DNA of 64,000 nucleotides from Mesorhizobium ciceri biovar biserrulae WSM1271 (GCF_000185905.1 NC_014923.1:1364001-1428000); one strand, 5' to 3'; counted from the stretch's first letter, positions 26,650 to 35,217 are shown. Notes: generated by a model not told the origin, from the letters alone. Numbers and translations are program-made.

Positions 26650-27789
26650 TTACACCAGCACGCCCTCATAGCGGCCGCGCGGCCGGATGACACTTCCGCT
26701 TGTCATCTGTTCGACCGTGTGCGCGGCCCAGCCGACGCTGCGTGCGAGCGCGAACAGGCGGAACGGTGCATCGCGCGGCAAGCCTAGGCTGCGCGTCAGC
26801 GCGGCCAGCCCAAAGTCGATGTTGGGAAGCGCGCCGGTCGCCGCAAAGGCAGCGTCGCGCAGCGACGATAGTGTGCCGTCAACCTCGATCACCGACAGCA
26901 GCGCCGCCCCGCGGGGGTCGCCGTCAGGATAGAGCTGATGACCGAACCCCGGCAGCGGCCGGTCATGGCTGAGCCAGCGCCGGATCGTCGCATCGGCGCC
27001 ATGCCGCGCCGCATCCTCCGCCAGTTGCATCACCGCCTCGCCGGCGCCGCCATGGCGCGGGCCTGACAGCGTCGCGAGCCCTGCCAGCAGGCAAGCGGCC
27101 AGCGGCGCGCCGGTCGAGGCTGCGACGCGCGCGGCGAAGGTCGACGCATTCAGTTCATGATCGGCAAGCAGGACAAGCGCACGGCGGATCGCATCGGCGC
27201 GGCCGGCATCCACCGACCAGTCCTGCGCAAGCCGCTGATGGACGGGATTTGACCCCGCCGGTGCGCCCAGCGCGGCGGCCAGCACGCCGACCGCGTGCGC
27301 GGCATCGGCATGCAGCGAGGCGGCGCTGCGCCCGAGCGACGGGCGCCCCTGGCCGGCAAGCACGGCAAGTTGCGCAAAGGCCGAGGCTCGGCCAGCTTGA
27401 TGGGGTGCGTCCGGCGACGCTGCTTCGAAAGCCACCGGTTTCGGCAGAGCCCAGAGAACGGCGGCGGCTTCTTCCAGTGTGGCGTGCCCGGAGAGCACTG
27501 CGGCGTCCTGCCCGCGATAGATGAGCCGACCGTGCGAGACGGTCGAAATCGCCGTTACGATCGAGGGCTCGCCCCAGGCGATGGCGCTTTCGGCGATGAC
27601 TGACGGGCTGCGGCCGCGCGCCCGGCGGGTCGCCAGTGCGGCGATATCGTCAGCGCGGTACTGGCTGCGGCGCGGATCGGCGCGGTCGGGCCGCATGCCG
27701 ATGCGCCCACGGCTGACATAGGCGTACAGCGTCTGCGCCCGCACCTTGAGTCTCTCCAGCGCCTCTTCCCGGGACAACCACTCGGACAT
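26650..27789 (-). CDS. Citrate-synthase-family protein with N-terminal helix-turn-helix
   Basis: A citrate synthase fold fused to a predicted DNA-binding segment. Residues 1-60 (SREEALERLKVRAQTLYAYV, RGRIGMRPDRADPRRSQYR) look like a MerR/excisionase-type winged helix. The remaining 310 residues are a citrate synthase with the catalytic set intact: His in SGPRHGGAGEA, His in GFGHQLYPDGDPR and Asp in LPNIDFGLAAL. It is divergent from a second citrate synthase at 27882. Similar proteins are annotated only as citrate synthase family. It may be an enzyme, a metabolite-sensing regulator, or both; the regulatory role is inference. Confidence 0.85.
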   Translation of the reverse strand: MSEWLSREEALERLKVRAQTLYAYVSRGRIGMRPDRADPRRSQYRADDIAALATRRARGRSPSVIAESAIAWGEPSIVTAISTVSHGRLIYRGQDAAVLSGHATLEEAAAVLWALPKPVAFEAASPDAPHQAGRASAFAQLAVLAGQGRPSLGRSAASLHADAAHAVGVLAAALGAPAGSNPVHQRLAQDWSVDAGRADAIRRALVLLADHELNASTFAARVAASTGAPLAACLLAGLATLSGPRHGGAGEAVMQLAEDAARHGADATIRRWLSHDRPLPGFGHQLYPDGDPRGAALLSVIEVDGTLSSLRDAAFAATGALPNIDFGLAALTRSLGLPRDAPFRLFALARSVGWAAHTVEQMTSGSVIRPRGRYEGVLV

Positions 27790-27802
27790 ATCGAGCCCTG
27801 AT

Positions 27803-27827
27803 ATTGATTCTATTGATCAAGATTGAT
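27803..27827. promoter_or_regulatory. Three phased ATTGAT repeats in the divergent citrate synthase promoter
   Basis: ATTGAT occurs at 27803-27808, 27812-27817 and 27822-27827, spaced 9 and 10 bp, about one helical turn, with TTGATCAA embedded at the second copy. The 92-bp gap separates the HTH-citrate synthase gene from the second citrate synthase. A natural reading is an operator for the HTH protein. Confidence 0.5.
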
Positions 27828-27881
27828 GGAAACGTTGCTCATCTCTATCTCCGATCCGGAAATGCTTCAAGGAGACAGGCT

Positions 27882-28970
27882 ATGGCGAATGGGCTCGATG
27901 ATGTGGTGGCGGCGGAAACCGTGCTTTCCGATGTGGATGGTCTTGGCGGCCGTCTGACGATCCGAGGTCATTCGCTGCCGGAACTGGCCGGCCGTTGGAA
28001 CTATGCCCAGGTGGTTAGGCTGCTGCTCGACGGCTTCTTCAACGACCTTCCCGATGATGCGCAACTGACGCGGGCGCTGGGACAGGCGCGTGCGGACGTG
28101 TTCGAACGGCTCTTGCCCTCGCTGACTTCGCTGGCGCCGCTCGATGTCTACAGCGCCATGCGCGCCGGCATGGCGCAGTTGCCGGATGGCGAGACCTTGA
28201 CCGACGCCTTGCTGCTGATCGCGGCGCCCGCCGTGCTGACGCCGGCGCTGCTGCGCCTGCGGCGCGGCGAGGCGCCGATCGCGCCGGACAGCCGCACCGA
28301 TCATGCCGCCGACATGCTGAGGATGCTGAGCGGCCGCGTCGCCTCGCCGGCGCTCACAAAAGCGCTCGACACCTATCTGGTGACCGTCTGCGACCACGGC
28401 CTCAACGCATCGACCTTTGCGACGCGCGTGGTCGCCTCCACGCAGGCCGGCCTGACATCCTCTGTGCTGGCCGGGCTTGGCGCGCTCAAAGGGCCGCTGC
28501 ATGGTGGCGCGCCTGGCCCCGTCATCGAGATGCTGGATGCAATCCAGGCGCATGGCGATGCCGCCGGCTGGCTGCGCAACGAGATCGCGCAGGGCAGGCG
28601 CATCATGGGGTTCGGCCATCGCATCTACCGTGTGCGCGATCCGCGCGCCGATGTGCTGAAGGCCGTCGTGCGGCAACTCGGCGGCGAGGGCGAAACCGGT
28701 CGCCGGCTGGCCTTTGCGGAGACCGTCGAGCAAACGGCGCTCGAGGTGCTTAGGATCGCCAAGCCGCAGCGTTCGCTGCAGACCAATGTCGAGTTCTACA
28801 CCGCGCTGGTGCTGCAAGCGGCGGGCTTTCCGCCGCAAGCTTTCAGCAATGTCTTTGCCGCCGGGCGCGTGGCCGGCTGGATCGCGCATGCGCGTGAACA
28901 GCAGACGACTGGACGGCTGATCCGACCGCAGTCGCGCTATGTCGGGCCGGTGCCGGACCTGGTCGCCTGA
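27882..28970 (+). CDS. Citrate synthase / 2-methylcitrate synthase homologue
   Basis: Condenses acyl-CoA with oxaloacetate, citrate or methylcitrate not resolved. The 362-residue product has CDHGLNASTFATR, His in GPLHGGAPGP and His in MGFGHRIYRVRDPRA. At the position of the catalytic aspartate it has Glu (QTNVEFYTALV), so activity or specificity may differ from a housekeeping GltA. The start at 27882 follows CAAGGAGAC; an upstream ATG at 27804 falls inside the promoter repeats. It is divergent from the HTH-citrate synthase and is placed in a PHB region that shares acetyl-CoA. Confidence 0.85.
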   Translation: MANGLDDVVAAETVLSDVDGLGGRLTIRGHSLPELAGRWNYAQVVRLLLDGFFNDLPDDAQLTRALGQARADVFERLLPSLTSLAPLDVYSAMRAGMAQLPDGETLTDALLLIAAPAVLTPALLRLRRGEAPIAPDSRTDHAADMLRMLSGRVASPALTKALDTYLVTVCDHGLNASTFATRVVASTQAGLTSSVLAGLGALKGPLHGGAPGPVIEMLDAIQAHGDAAGWLRNEIAQGRRIMGFGHRIYRVRDPRADVLKAVVRQLGGEGETGRRLAFAETVEQTALEVLRIAKPQRSLQTNVEFYTALVLQAAGFPPQAFSNVFAAGRVAGWIAHAREQQTTGRLIRPQSRYVGPVPDLVA

Positions 28971-29020
28971 GGTTCTTTCGGCGCCTGGCGAGCGACACCG
29001 ATCCGATCAGATCCTCCTGG

Positions 29021-29042
29021 TGAGCGGCCGTGTGGCCGCTCA
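29021..29042. terminator. Stem-loop after the citrate synthase gene
   Basis: TGAGCGGCC (29021-29029) and GGCCGCTCA (29034-29042) form a perfect 9-bp stem with a GTGT loop, 50 bp after the stop. No T-run follows, so it may be a weak terminator or a stability element. Confidence 0.45.
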
Positions 29043-29105
29043 TGACGAAAATTTCATCTCGTCGAAAAATTCTGGCCGCTGTTATTGCTTCGCATTGAGC
29101 ATATA

Positions 29106-29120
29106 TGCTGCACTGCAACA
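29106..29120 (+). promoter_or_regulatory. Candidate PhaR box upstream of bdhA
   Basis: TGCTGCACTGCAACA, with the dyad TGCA-C-TGCA, lies about 37 bp before the bdhA start codon. It resembles the TGC-rich sites in front of phaR in this window and would link polymer status to monomer oxidation. Inferred. Confidence 0.45.
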
Positions 29121-29156
29121 TAAGATCGCTCTTGCCGCAACCAGAGGATTTCGACC

Positions 29157-29939
29157 TTGGCCGCCAGAAAAACCGCAGTCATCACCGGCTCCACATCGGG
29201 CATTGGCCTGGCCATCGCCCAGGCGCTGGCGGCCGAAGGCCATAATGTCGTCGTCAACTCCTTCTCCGACACGGCTGCCGACCACGCCGTCGCTGACGCG
29301 ATCGCCAGACAGCACAAGGCGAAGACGGCCTATATCAAGGCCGACATGTCGAAGCCGGCCGAATGCCGGGCGCTGATCGCCAAGGCGGCCGAGACATTCG
29401 GTTCGGTCGATATTCTCGTCAACAATGCAGGCATCCAGCATGTCGCGCCGGTGGAAGAGTTCCCGATCGAGAAATGGGACGCCATCATTGCCATCAACCT
29501 GTCGTCGGCGTTCCACACCATCGCGGCCGCCATCCCGCTGATGAAAAAGGCCGGCGGCGGCCGGATCGTCAACATCGCCTCGGCGCATGGCCTGGTCGCG
29601 TCGCCGTTCAAATCGGCCTATGTCTCGGCCAAGCACGGCATCATGGGATTGACCAAAACCGTTGCGCTCGAACTGGCGCGCGAAAAAATCACCTGCAACG
29701 CCATCTGCCCCGGCTATGTGCTGACGCCGCTGGTCGAGGCGCAGATCCCCGACCAGATGAAAGCCCATCAGATGGACCGCGAGACCGTCATCCGTGAGGT
29801 CATGCTGGACAAGCAGCCGACCAAGGAATTCGTCACGGTGGAGCAGATCGCGGCAGCGGCGGTGTTCCTGTGCTCGGACACGGCAGCGCAGGTCAACGGC
29901 ACGCATCTCTCGGTCGACGGCGGCTGGACCGCCGCGTGA
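29157..29939 (+). CDS. bdhA: D-3-hydroxybutyrate dehydrogenase
   Basis: Oxidises (R)-3-hydroxybutyrate to acetoacetate with NAD, the first step after PHB depolymerisation. The 260-residue short-chain dehydrogenase has TGSTSGIG (9-16), NNAGIQHVAPVEEFP, the catalytic IASAHGLVASPFKSAYVSAK stretch and the HBDH-type lid (VLTPLVEAQIPDQ, MLDKQPTKEFVTVEQIA). The start codon is TTG at 29157 behind AGAGGA; no closer ATG gives a full nucleotide-binding fold. The patatin-like gene follows 49 bp later, probably in the same transcript. Confidence 0.95.
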   Translation: MAARKTAVITGSTSGIGLAIAQALAAEGHNVVVNSFSDTAADHAVADAIARQHKAKTAYIKADMSKPAECRALIAKAAETFGSVDILVNNAGIQHVAPVEEFPIEKWDAIIAINLSSAFHTIAAAIPLMKKAGGGRIVNIASAHGLVASPFKSAYVSAKHGIMGLTKTVALELAREKITCNAICPGYVLTPLVEAQIPDQMKAHQMDRETVIREVMLDKQPTKEFVTVEQIAAAAVFLCSDTAAQVNGTHLSVDGGWTAA

Positions 29940-29988
29940 GGCGCAAAACTCTCTTATCCACCCAAAGGGACAGATCAAGGACGACGCC

Positions 29989-31119
29989 ATGACCAAGAAC
30001 GGCAAGGCGGAGGAGACGAAGAAGATCAACGTAGCGCTTCAGGGCGGCGGCTCGCACGGGGCCTTTTCCTGGGGTGTGCTCGACCGGCTGCTGGAGGACG
30101 GACGGCTGGAGATATCAGCAGTGTCCGGCACCAGCGCCGGCGCCATGAACGCGGTGGCGCTGGCCGACGGATATGTGCGCGGCGGTGTCGAAGGCGCGCG
30201 GCAAAAACTTGACGATTTCTGGCGCGCGGTGGCGGCCAAGGGGCGGTTCAGCCCGGTGCAGCGCATGCCGTGGGACGTCGCCTGGGGCAACTGGTCGATC
30301 GAGAACACGCCCGGCTATCTCTTCTTCGACACCATGTCGCGGGTGTTCTCGCCCTATGTCGCCAACCCACTCGGCCTCAATCCGCTGCGCGACGTGGTGC
30401 AGCAGGAGATCGATTTCGAGAACGTCCGCGCCTGCAAGTCGATGGAACTGTTCATCTCGGCGACCAATGTCGAGACCGGACAGTTGCGCGTCTTTTCCGA
30501 CGGGGAGATCGACCTCGATACGGTGATGGCCTCGGCCTGCCTGCCGCAATTGTTCCGCGCCGTCGAGATCAAGGGCGTGCCCTATTGGGATGGCGGCTAT
30601 GGCGGCAATCCGGCGCTTTATCCGTTCTTCAAGACGGCTGCGACCGAGGACGTGCTTCTGGTGCAGATCAATCCGGTGGTGCGCGAGGGAACACCAAGAA
30701 GCGCCAACGAGATCCAGAACCGCATCGACGAGATCACCTTCAACGCCGGGTTGCTGCGCGAATTCCGCTCGATTGCCTTCGTCAAGGAGCTGATCGCCGC
30801 CGGCCGTCTGCCACATGGCGAGTACCGCGACATCCGCATGCACCGCATCGATGCCGACGAGGCGTTCAAGGACCTGTCGGCGTCCTCGAAGGTCAACGCC
30901 GAATGGGCGTTTCTGACCTACCTCAGAGATCTCGGCCGCACCGCCGCCAGCGACTGGCTGGAAGAGAATTACGACGCCGTCGGCAAGCGACCGACGCTCG
31001 ATCTCTCCGGCGAACTGGATGACGGCTACAAGCCGGTGCGCGGTCCGGCACCCGGCCGGCGGGTCAAGGAATTTCTTGCGGCCCGCAAGAACCCGGAGGC
31101 AGAGCGCCGGCGCGCCTGA
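29989..31119 (+). CDS. Patatin-like phospholipase family protein
   Basis: Serine acyl hydrolase, likely acting on lipids or possibly on a polymer-related ester. The 376-residue product has the patatin oxyanion motif LQGGGSHGAF near the N-terminus, the nucleophile motif GTSAGAMNA, and the dyad aspartate in DGGYGGNP (about 200). No signal peptide is visible, so it is probably cytosolic. Related patatin genes often lie beside bdhA in rhizobia, so a PHB-linked role is plausible but not shown. Confidence 0.9.
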   Translation: MTKNGKAEETKKINVALQGGGSHGAFSWGVLDRLLEDGRLEISAVSGTSAGAMNAVALADGYVRGGVEGARQKLDDFWRAVAAKGRFSPVQRMPWDVAWGNWSIENTPGYLFFDTMSRVFSPYVANPLGLNPLRDVVQQEIDFENVRACKSMELFISATNVETGQLRVFSDGEIDLDTVMASACLPQLFRAVEIKGVPYWDGGYGGNPALYPFFKTAATEDVLLVQINPVVREGTPRSANEIQNRIDEITFNAGLLREFRSIAFVKELIAAGRLPHGEYRDIRMHRIDADEAFKDLSASSKVNAEWAFLTYLRDLGRTAASDWLEENYDAVGKRPTLDLSGELDDGYKPVRGPAPGRRVKEFLAARKNPEAERRRA

Positions 31120-31121
31120 GC

Positions 31122-31147
31122 GACCAATCGATGTGCATCGATTGGTC
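31122..31147. terminator. Bidirectional stem-loop between patatin and tetR genes
   Basis: GACCAATCGATG (31122-31133) and CATCGATTGGTC (31136-31147) form a perfect 12-bp inverted repeat directly between the two convergent stop codons. It probably terminates or protects both transcripts. Confidence 0.7.
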
Positions 31148-31152
31148 CGCAA

Positions 31153-31749
31153 TCATGCTTTCAAGGTCAGGTCGATCACCCTGATCAGGGCAGCGGCTGC
31201 CTGCCGCTGCCCTTCCGGATCTCTGATCCGCGCCTTCATGCCTTCCAGCCCGTCGAGCAGCATGTCGGCAAGCAGTTGCGCCGACAGGCCCCTGGCCGCC
31301 AGATCGACGCCGTTCCTGGCTGCCTCGCCCTCTATCGCGGCGCCGATGTGTTGGCCAAGCCCGCCGCGCCAGCAGCCCACCAGATCGCCAAGGCTCGATT
31401 TCATGTCCAGCAATTCGGCGCCGTGCGGCGAGGCAACGACCGCGCTCATCATCGAGATAAAGGCCTCATCGATGGCTCGCATCATGCGCTCGGTGAAAGG
31501 GCCGTCGCCGGAAAGGGCAAACCTTGCCGCCTCGACCGAGCGCGACAGGATCATCATGGCGATGGCGCGGAAAATGTCGGTCTTGTTCTTGAACAGGAGA
31601 TAGAGCGCCGGGCGCGACATGTCGGCGGCACGGGCAATGTCGTCCATGGTGGTGCGCGAGAAGCCATAGGCCAAAAACACCTTCATCGCGCCATCCAGAA
31701 TACGGACGCGTTTGGGATCGGCGGTGGCGGTGTCTTCGATCTGGTTCAT
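31153..31749 (-). CDS. TetR family transcriptional regulator
   Basis: Probable repressor of the divergent molybdenum hydroxylase operon. The 198-residue product has an N-terminal TetR helix-turn-helix (ILDGAMKVFLAYGFSRTTMD, DIARAADMSRPALYLLFKNK, about 17-60) and a variable ligand-binding C-terminal domain. A palindrome lies in the 122-bp gap to its neighbour. The inducer is unknown, possibly an N-heterocyclic or aldehyde substrate of the enzyme. Confidence 0.9.
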   Translation of the reverse strand: MNQIEDTATADPKRVRILDGAMKVFLAYGFSRTTMDDIARAADMSRPALYLLFKNKTDIFRAIAMMILSRSVEAARFALSGDGPFTERMMRAIDEAFISMMSAVVASPHGAELLDMKSSLGDLVGCWRGGLGQHIGAAIEGEAARNGVDLAARGLSAQLLADMLLDGLEGMKARIRDPEGQRQAAAALIRVIDLTLKA

Positions 31750-31776
31750 AGAGCAATTCTATCCTGCAAAATCCTA

Positions 31777-31803
31777 ATTGACAAAATGACGAAATTTGTC
31801 AAT
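31777..31803. promoter_or_regulatory. Candidate TetR operator
   Basis: ATTGACAAA (31777-31785) and TTTGTCAAT (31795-31803) form a perfect 9-9-9 palindrome in the divergent tetR / hydroxylase promoter. TTGACA within the left arm also looks like a -35 element. Size and position suit a TetR dimer. Confidence 0.65.
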
Positions 31804-31871
31804 CTGTATCGGAGCGAAACGGCCGGGAGGCCGCTTCGCCCTTGGCAGTGGACGACAACAAAGGGTATCCC

Positions 31872-32333
31872 ATGCGCCTCACCGTCGACGGTCAGTCATT
31901 CGATATCGACGCCGATCCGGACATGCCGCTGCTGTGGGCACTGCGCGATCTCATTGGCAAGACAGGGCCAAAATTCGGCTGCGGCATCGCCGCGTGCGGC
32001 GCCTGCACCGTGCATGTCGACGGTCAGCCGGTGCGTTCCTGCTCACTCCCAGTTGGGCAGGTCAGCGGCGCTGTCACGACTATTGAAGGCATCGGCACGG
32101 CAGGCGGACTGCATCCGGTGCAGCAGGCATGGCTGGAGGAACAGGTCGCGCAATGCGGCTACTGCCAGGCCGGCCAGATCATGAGCGCGGTGGCGCTGCT
32201 CGATGAAGTCGCCGACCCAAGCGATGCCGACATCGACAACGCCATGGGCGGCAATCTCTGCCGCTGCGGCACCTATCCCAAAATCCGCTCGGCCATCAAA
32301 AAGGCCGCGGCGCTCAAGACGGCGGGGCTCTGA
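31872..32333 (+). CDS. (2Fe-2S)-binding subunit of a molybdenum hydroxylase (IorA-like)
   Basis: Electron-transfer subunit of a xanthine-oxidase-family enzyme. The 153-residue product has a plant-type [2Fe-2S] motif ([21 protein letters not shown]) and the C-terminal four-helix cluster domain ([10 protein letters not shown] ... [13 protein letters not shown]). The start [12 protein letters not shown] at 31872 was chosen over a GTG frame start at 31842, which lies close to the operator. It is followed 2 bp later by the Mo subunit. Closest named types are isoquinoline 1-oxidoreductase alpha and aldehyde dehydrogenase small subunits. Confidence 0.92.
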   Translation: MRLTVDGQSFDIDADPDMPLLWALRDLIGKTGPKFGCGIAACGACTVHVDGQPVRSCSLPVGQVSGAVTTIEGIGTAGGLHPVQQAWLEEQVAQCGYCQAGQIMSAVALLDEVADPSDADIDNAMGGNLCRCGTYPKIRSAIKKAAALKTAGL

Positions 32334-32335
32334 CC

Positions 32336-34609
32336 ATGGCCAGTGTCGGAAAGATCGCCCGCCGCACGTTTCTGATCGGCGCTGCCGCTGTCGCTGGCGG
32401 CGTTGCCGTCGGCTATTACTACTATCGCAAGCCGTTCCCGAACCCGCTCGAGGCCGAGCTTGGCAAGGGCGAGGCGACGTTCAACCCTTATGTGAAAATC
32501 GGCGCCGACAACACCATCACCATCGTCGCGCCGCGCGCCGAGATGGGGCAAGGCATTTCGACGACGCTTGCGGCCATGGTCGCAGAGGAACTCGACGTCG
32601 GGCTCGACCGGGTCATGGTCGAGCATGGACCGGCATCCCATGCCTACTACAACGCCGCGATCCTCGAGGAGGGCGGTCCGTTCGCCTTCTTCGATGAAAG
32701 CATGACCGCGCAGGCGGTGCGTTCCGGTCTCGGTGTGGTCGGCAAATTCCTTGCCCTGCAGGGCACCGGCGGTTCGGCTTCGACACGCGACGGTTTTGAC
32801 AAGATGCGGCAAGCGGGTGCCGCTGCCCGGCAGATGCTGGTCGCAGCGGCAGCGCAAAAACTGGGTGTCGCGGCGGCCGATCTGGAAACGGCCGACGGTT
32901 CGATCCTGCACAAGGCGTCGGGCAAATCGCTGACCTACGGCGCGGTCGCCGCTGCTGCCGCCGCGATGGCGCGGCCGGCCGAAGTCAGGCTCAAGGACCG
33001 GGCCGACTGGAAGCTGCTGGGAAAGCCGCAGAAGCGCATCGACATGCTGGCAAAGCTCACCGGGGCGCCGATCTTCGGCATCGATGTCCGGCTGCCGGAG
33101 ATGGTCTACGGCACGGTCAAGATGAGCCCGCGCTTCTGGTCGAAGCCGGTCAAGGCGGACCTCTCCAAAGCCGAGAAAATGCCTGGGGTGATCAAGATCG
33201 TGCCGCTCGAGACGAATTACGGCCATGGCTTCGGTATCATCGCGAATAATACATGGGCAGCATTCAAGGCGGCCGAGGCGATCGACGCCCAGTGGTCCGA
33301 TCCTGAATATCCGCTCAGCAGCGCCGCCATTTCAGATGTGCTGAAGCAGGCGCTTGCCACCAAGGGGTCGGTGATGCGCGACAATGGCGATGTCGAAACC
33401 GCCTTTGCCGACGCGCCGCGCGAAAGCATCATCGAGGCAGACTATGCCGTGCCCTATCTGGCGCATGCGACGATGGAGCCGATGAACGCCACGGCACAGT
33501 TCAGGGACGGTGCGCTCGACATCTGGTGCGGCAACCAGGCGCCGACCCTGGTGCGGCAGCTTTGCGCCAACGCGGTCGGCATCGAGCAGGACAAGATCAA
33601 TGTGCACACCACCTTCATGGGCGGCGGTTTCGGCCGGCGCGTCGAGATGGACTACGCGCTGTGTGCCGCGCTGATGGCGAAGGAGACGGGCGGACGCCCG
33701 ATCAAGGTGACCTGGACGCGTGAAGAAGACATGCGGCACGACGCCTATCGGCCGGCTGCTATCGGCAAGTTCCAGGCGCGGCTCGGTGACGATGGCATGC
33801 CGATCGCGGTCGACATGAAGATGGCCTCGCCATCGGTGATTGCCGGTACGCTGCGCCGGCTGTTCCCCTCGGTATCGCCGCTCGGTCCCGACAAGACCAT
33901 TGTCGACGGCGCCTATGACCAGCCCTACACGATCCCGAATTATCGGGTCAGGGGTATCGCGGCGCCGGTCTCCATCCCTGTCGGCTCCTGGCGTTCGGTC
34001 GGCAGTTCGGTCAACGGCTTCTTCCATGAGGGCTTCATGGACGAGATCGCGGTCGCCGGAAAAATCGATCCGGTCGAGATGCGCAAGAGACTGATGGCCG
34101 CCTATCCCTCGGCGGTGAAGGTGGTCGAGAAAGTCGCCGCGATGGCGAAATGGGGCGAGGCGCTGCCCGCCGGCAAGGCCAAGGGCATGGCCTTCACGCT
34201 GTCCTTCGGCAGTTGGGTCGGCGAGATCGTTCAGGTGGCGGACACGCCGGCCGGCATCCGCATCGAGAAGGTTTGGATCGCCGCCGATGTCGGCACCGCG
34301 CTCGATCCCGGCATCATCGAGGCGCAGTTGATTTCCGCCGCCATCTACGGCCTTTCGGCGGCGATGGGTCAGGAAATCACCTTCGCCGACGGCATGGTCG
34401 AACAGTCGAACTTCCACGATTTCGATGCCATGCGGATCTTCCAGTGCCCGGTCTTCGAAGTCGCCATCCTGGAAAATTTCCACAAGATGGGCGGCGTCGG
34501 CGAGATCGGCACACCGCCGGCGGCTCCAGCACTCGCCAACGCCATCTTCGCGCTCACCGGAAAGCGCATCCGCACGCTGCCGCTGTCGAAAACGGTGGCC
34601 TTCGCATGA
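32336..34609 (+). CDS. Molybdopterin-binding subunit of a periplasmic hydroxylase (IorB-like)
   Basis: Catalytic subunit hydroxylating an aldehyde or N-heterocycle with water as oxygen source. The 757-residue product starts with a twin-arginine signal (IARRTFLIGAAAVAGG) and is built as the IorB/nicotinate type: MGQGISTTLAAMVAEEL, GGGFGRRVEMDYAL for molybdopterin, and the catalytic Glu in GVGEIGTPPAAPALANAI. No FAD subunit is encoded here, which fits periplasmic enzymes that pass electrons to a cytochrome. It overlaps the cytochrome gene by 4 bp (ATGA). Confidence 0.92.
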   Translation: MASVGKIARRTFLIGAAAVAGGVAVGYYYYRKPFPNPLEAELGKGEATFNPYVKIGADNTITIVAPRAEMGQGISTTLAAMVAEELDVGLDRVMVEHGPASHAYYNAAILEEGGPFAFFDESMTAQAVRSGLGVVGKFLALQGTGGSASTRDGFDKMRQAGAAARQMLVAAAAQKLGVAAADLETADGSILHKASGKSLTYGAVAAAAAAMARPAEVRLKDRADWKLLGKPQKRIDMLAKLTGAPIFGIDVRLPEMVYGTVKMSPRFWSKPVKADLSKAEKMPGVIKIVPLETNYGHGFGIIANNTWAAFKAAEAIDAQWSDPEYPLSSAAISDVLKQALATKGSVMRDNGDVETAFADAPRESIIEADYAVPYLAHATMEPMNATAQFRDGALDIWCGNQAPTLVRQLCANAVGIEQDKINVHTTFMGGGFGRRVEMDYALCAALMAKETGGRPIKVTWTREEDMRHDAYRPAAIGKFQARLGDDGMPIAVDMKMASPSVIAGTLRRLFPSVSPLGPDKTIVDGAYDQPYTIPNYRVRGIAAPVSIPVGSWRSVGSSVNGFFHEGFMDEIAVAGKIDPVEMRKRLMAAYPSAVKVVEKVAAMAKWGEALPAGKAKGMAFTLSFGSWVGEIVQVADTPAGIRIEKVWIAADVGTALDPGIIEAQLISAAIYGLSAAMGQEITFADGMVEQSNFHDFDAMRIFQCPVFEVAILENFHKMGGVGEIGTPPAAPALANAIFALTGKRIRTLPLSKTVAFA

Positions 34610-35214
34610 AGAAGCTCCTCATCATGCTGACGCCTGCTGCCATGCTCGTGCTCGCAGCGCCGTTTGCGATTGCGCAAGAGAGCCAGACGCCGGCGCCGGC
34701 GACCGTCGACGCGGCGAAAGGCCTGTCCGAATGGGACAAGGTTTATGCGGTGTTCTCGCATCCGCGCTGCGCCGACTGTCATGTCGCGGACGACCGGCCG
34801 CGATGGTCGGGTGCGCACTATCGCGGTACGCGCGTTCACGCCTTCAATGTCCAGCGCGGTGCTGACGGGTCGGGCTTCGGCAATCCGGGCCTGCGCTGCA
34901 CGACTTGCCATTTCTCCAGCAATTCCAATGCATTGCACGGGCCGCCCGGGGCCGAGAACTGGCATCTGGCGCCGGCCGAGATGGCCTGGTTCGGCAAATC
35001 CTCGGCCGAAATCTGCGCCCAGATCAAGGATCCCCTGCGCAATGGCAACCGCAGCTTGAAGGACATCGCGCTGCATGTTCGCGACGACAGATTGGTCGCC
35101 TGGGGCTGGGCGCCGGGGCCGGATCGTGAACCGGCTCCGGGCTCTGCCGAAGCGACCTATCAAGCGATCGAAGACTGGGCCGCGGCGGGCGCATCTTGTC
35201 CGCCGGGGCAATGA
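34606..35214 (+). CDS. Diheme cytochrome c, electron acceptor of the hydroxylase
   Basis: Periplasmic electron carrier. The 202-residue product has a signal peptide (MKKLLIMLTPAAMLVLAAPFAIAQ) and two CXXCH haem motifs, CADCH at about 56-60 and CTTCH at about 101-105. It is not a standard class I repeat and may be a small dedicated domain. The start overlaps the Mo subunit stop, so the three genes (2Fe-2S, Mo, cytochrome) form one coupled unit carrying electrons from substrate to the respiratory chain. Confidence 0.88.
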   Translation: MKKLLIMLTPAAMLVLAAPFAIAQESQTPAPATVDAAKGLSEWDKVYAVFSHPRCADCHVADDRPRWSGAHYRGTRVHAFNVQRGADGSGFGNPGLRCTTCHFSSNSNALHGPPGAENWHLAPAEMAWFGKSSAEICAQIKDPLRNGNRSLKDIALHVRDDRLVAWGWAPGPDREPAPGSAEATYQAIEDWAAAGASCPPGQ

Positions 35215-35217
35215 TCT

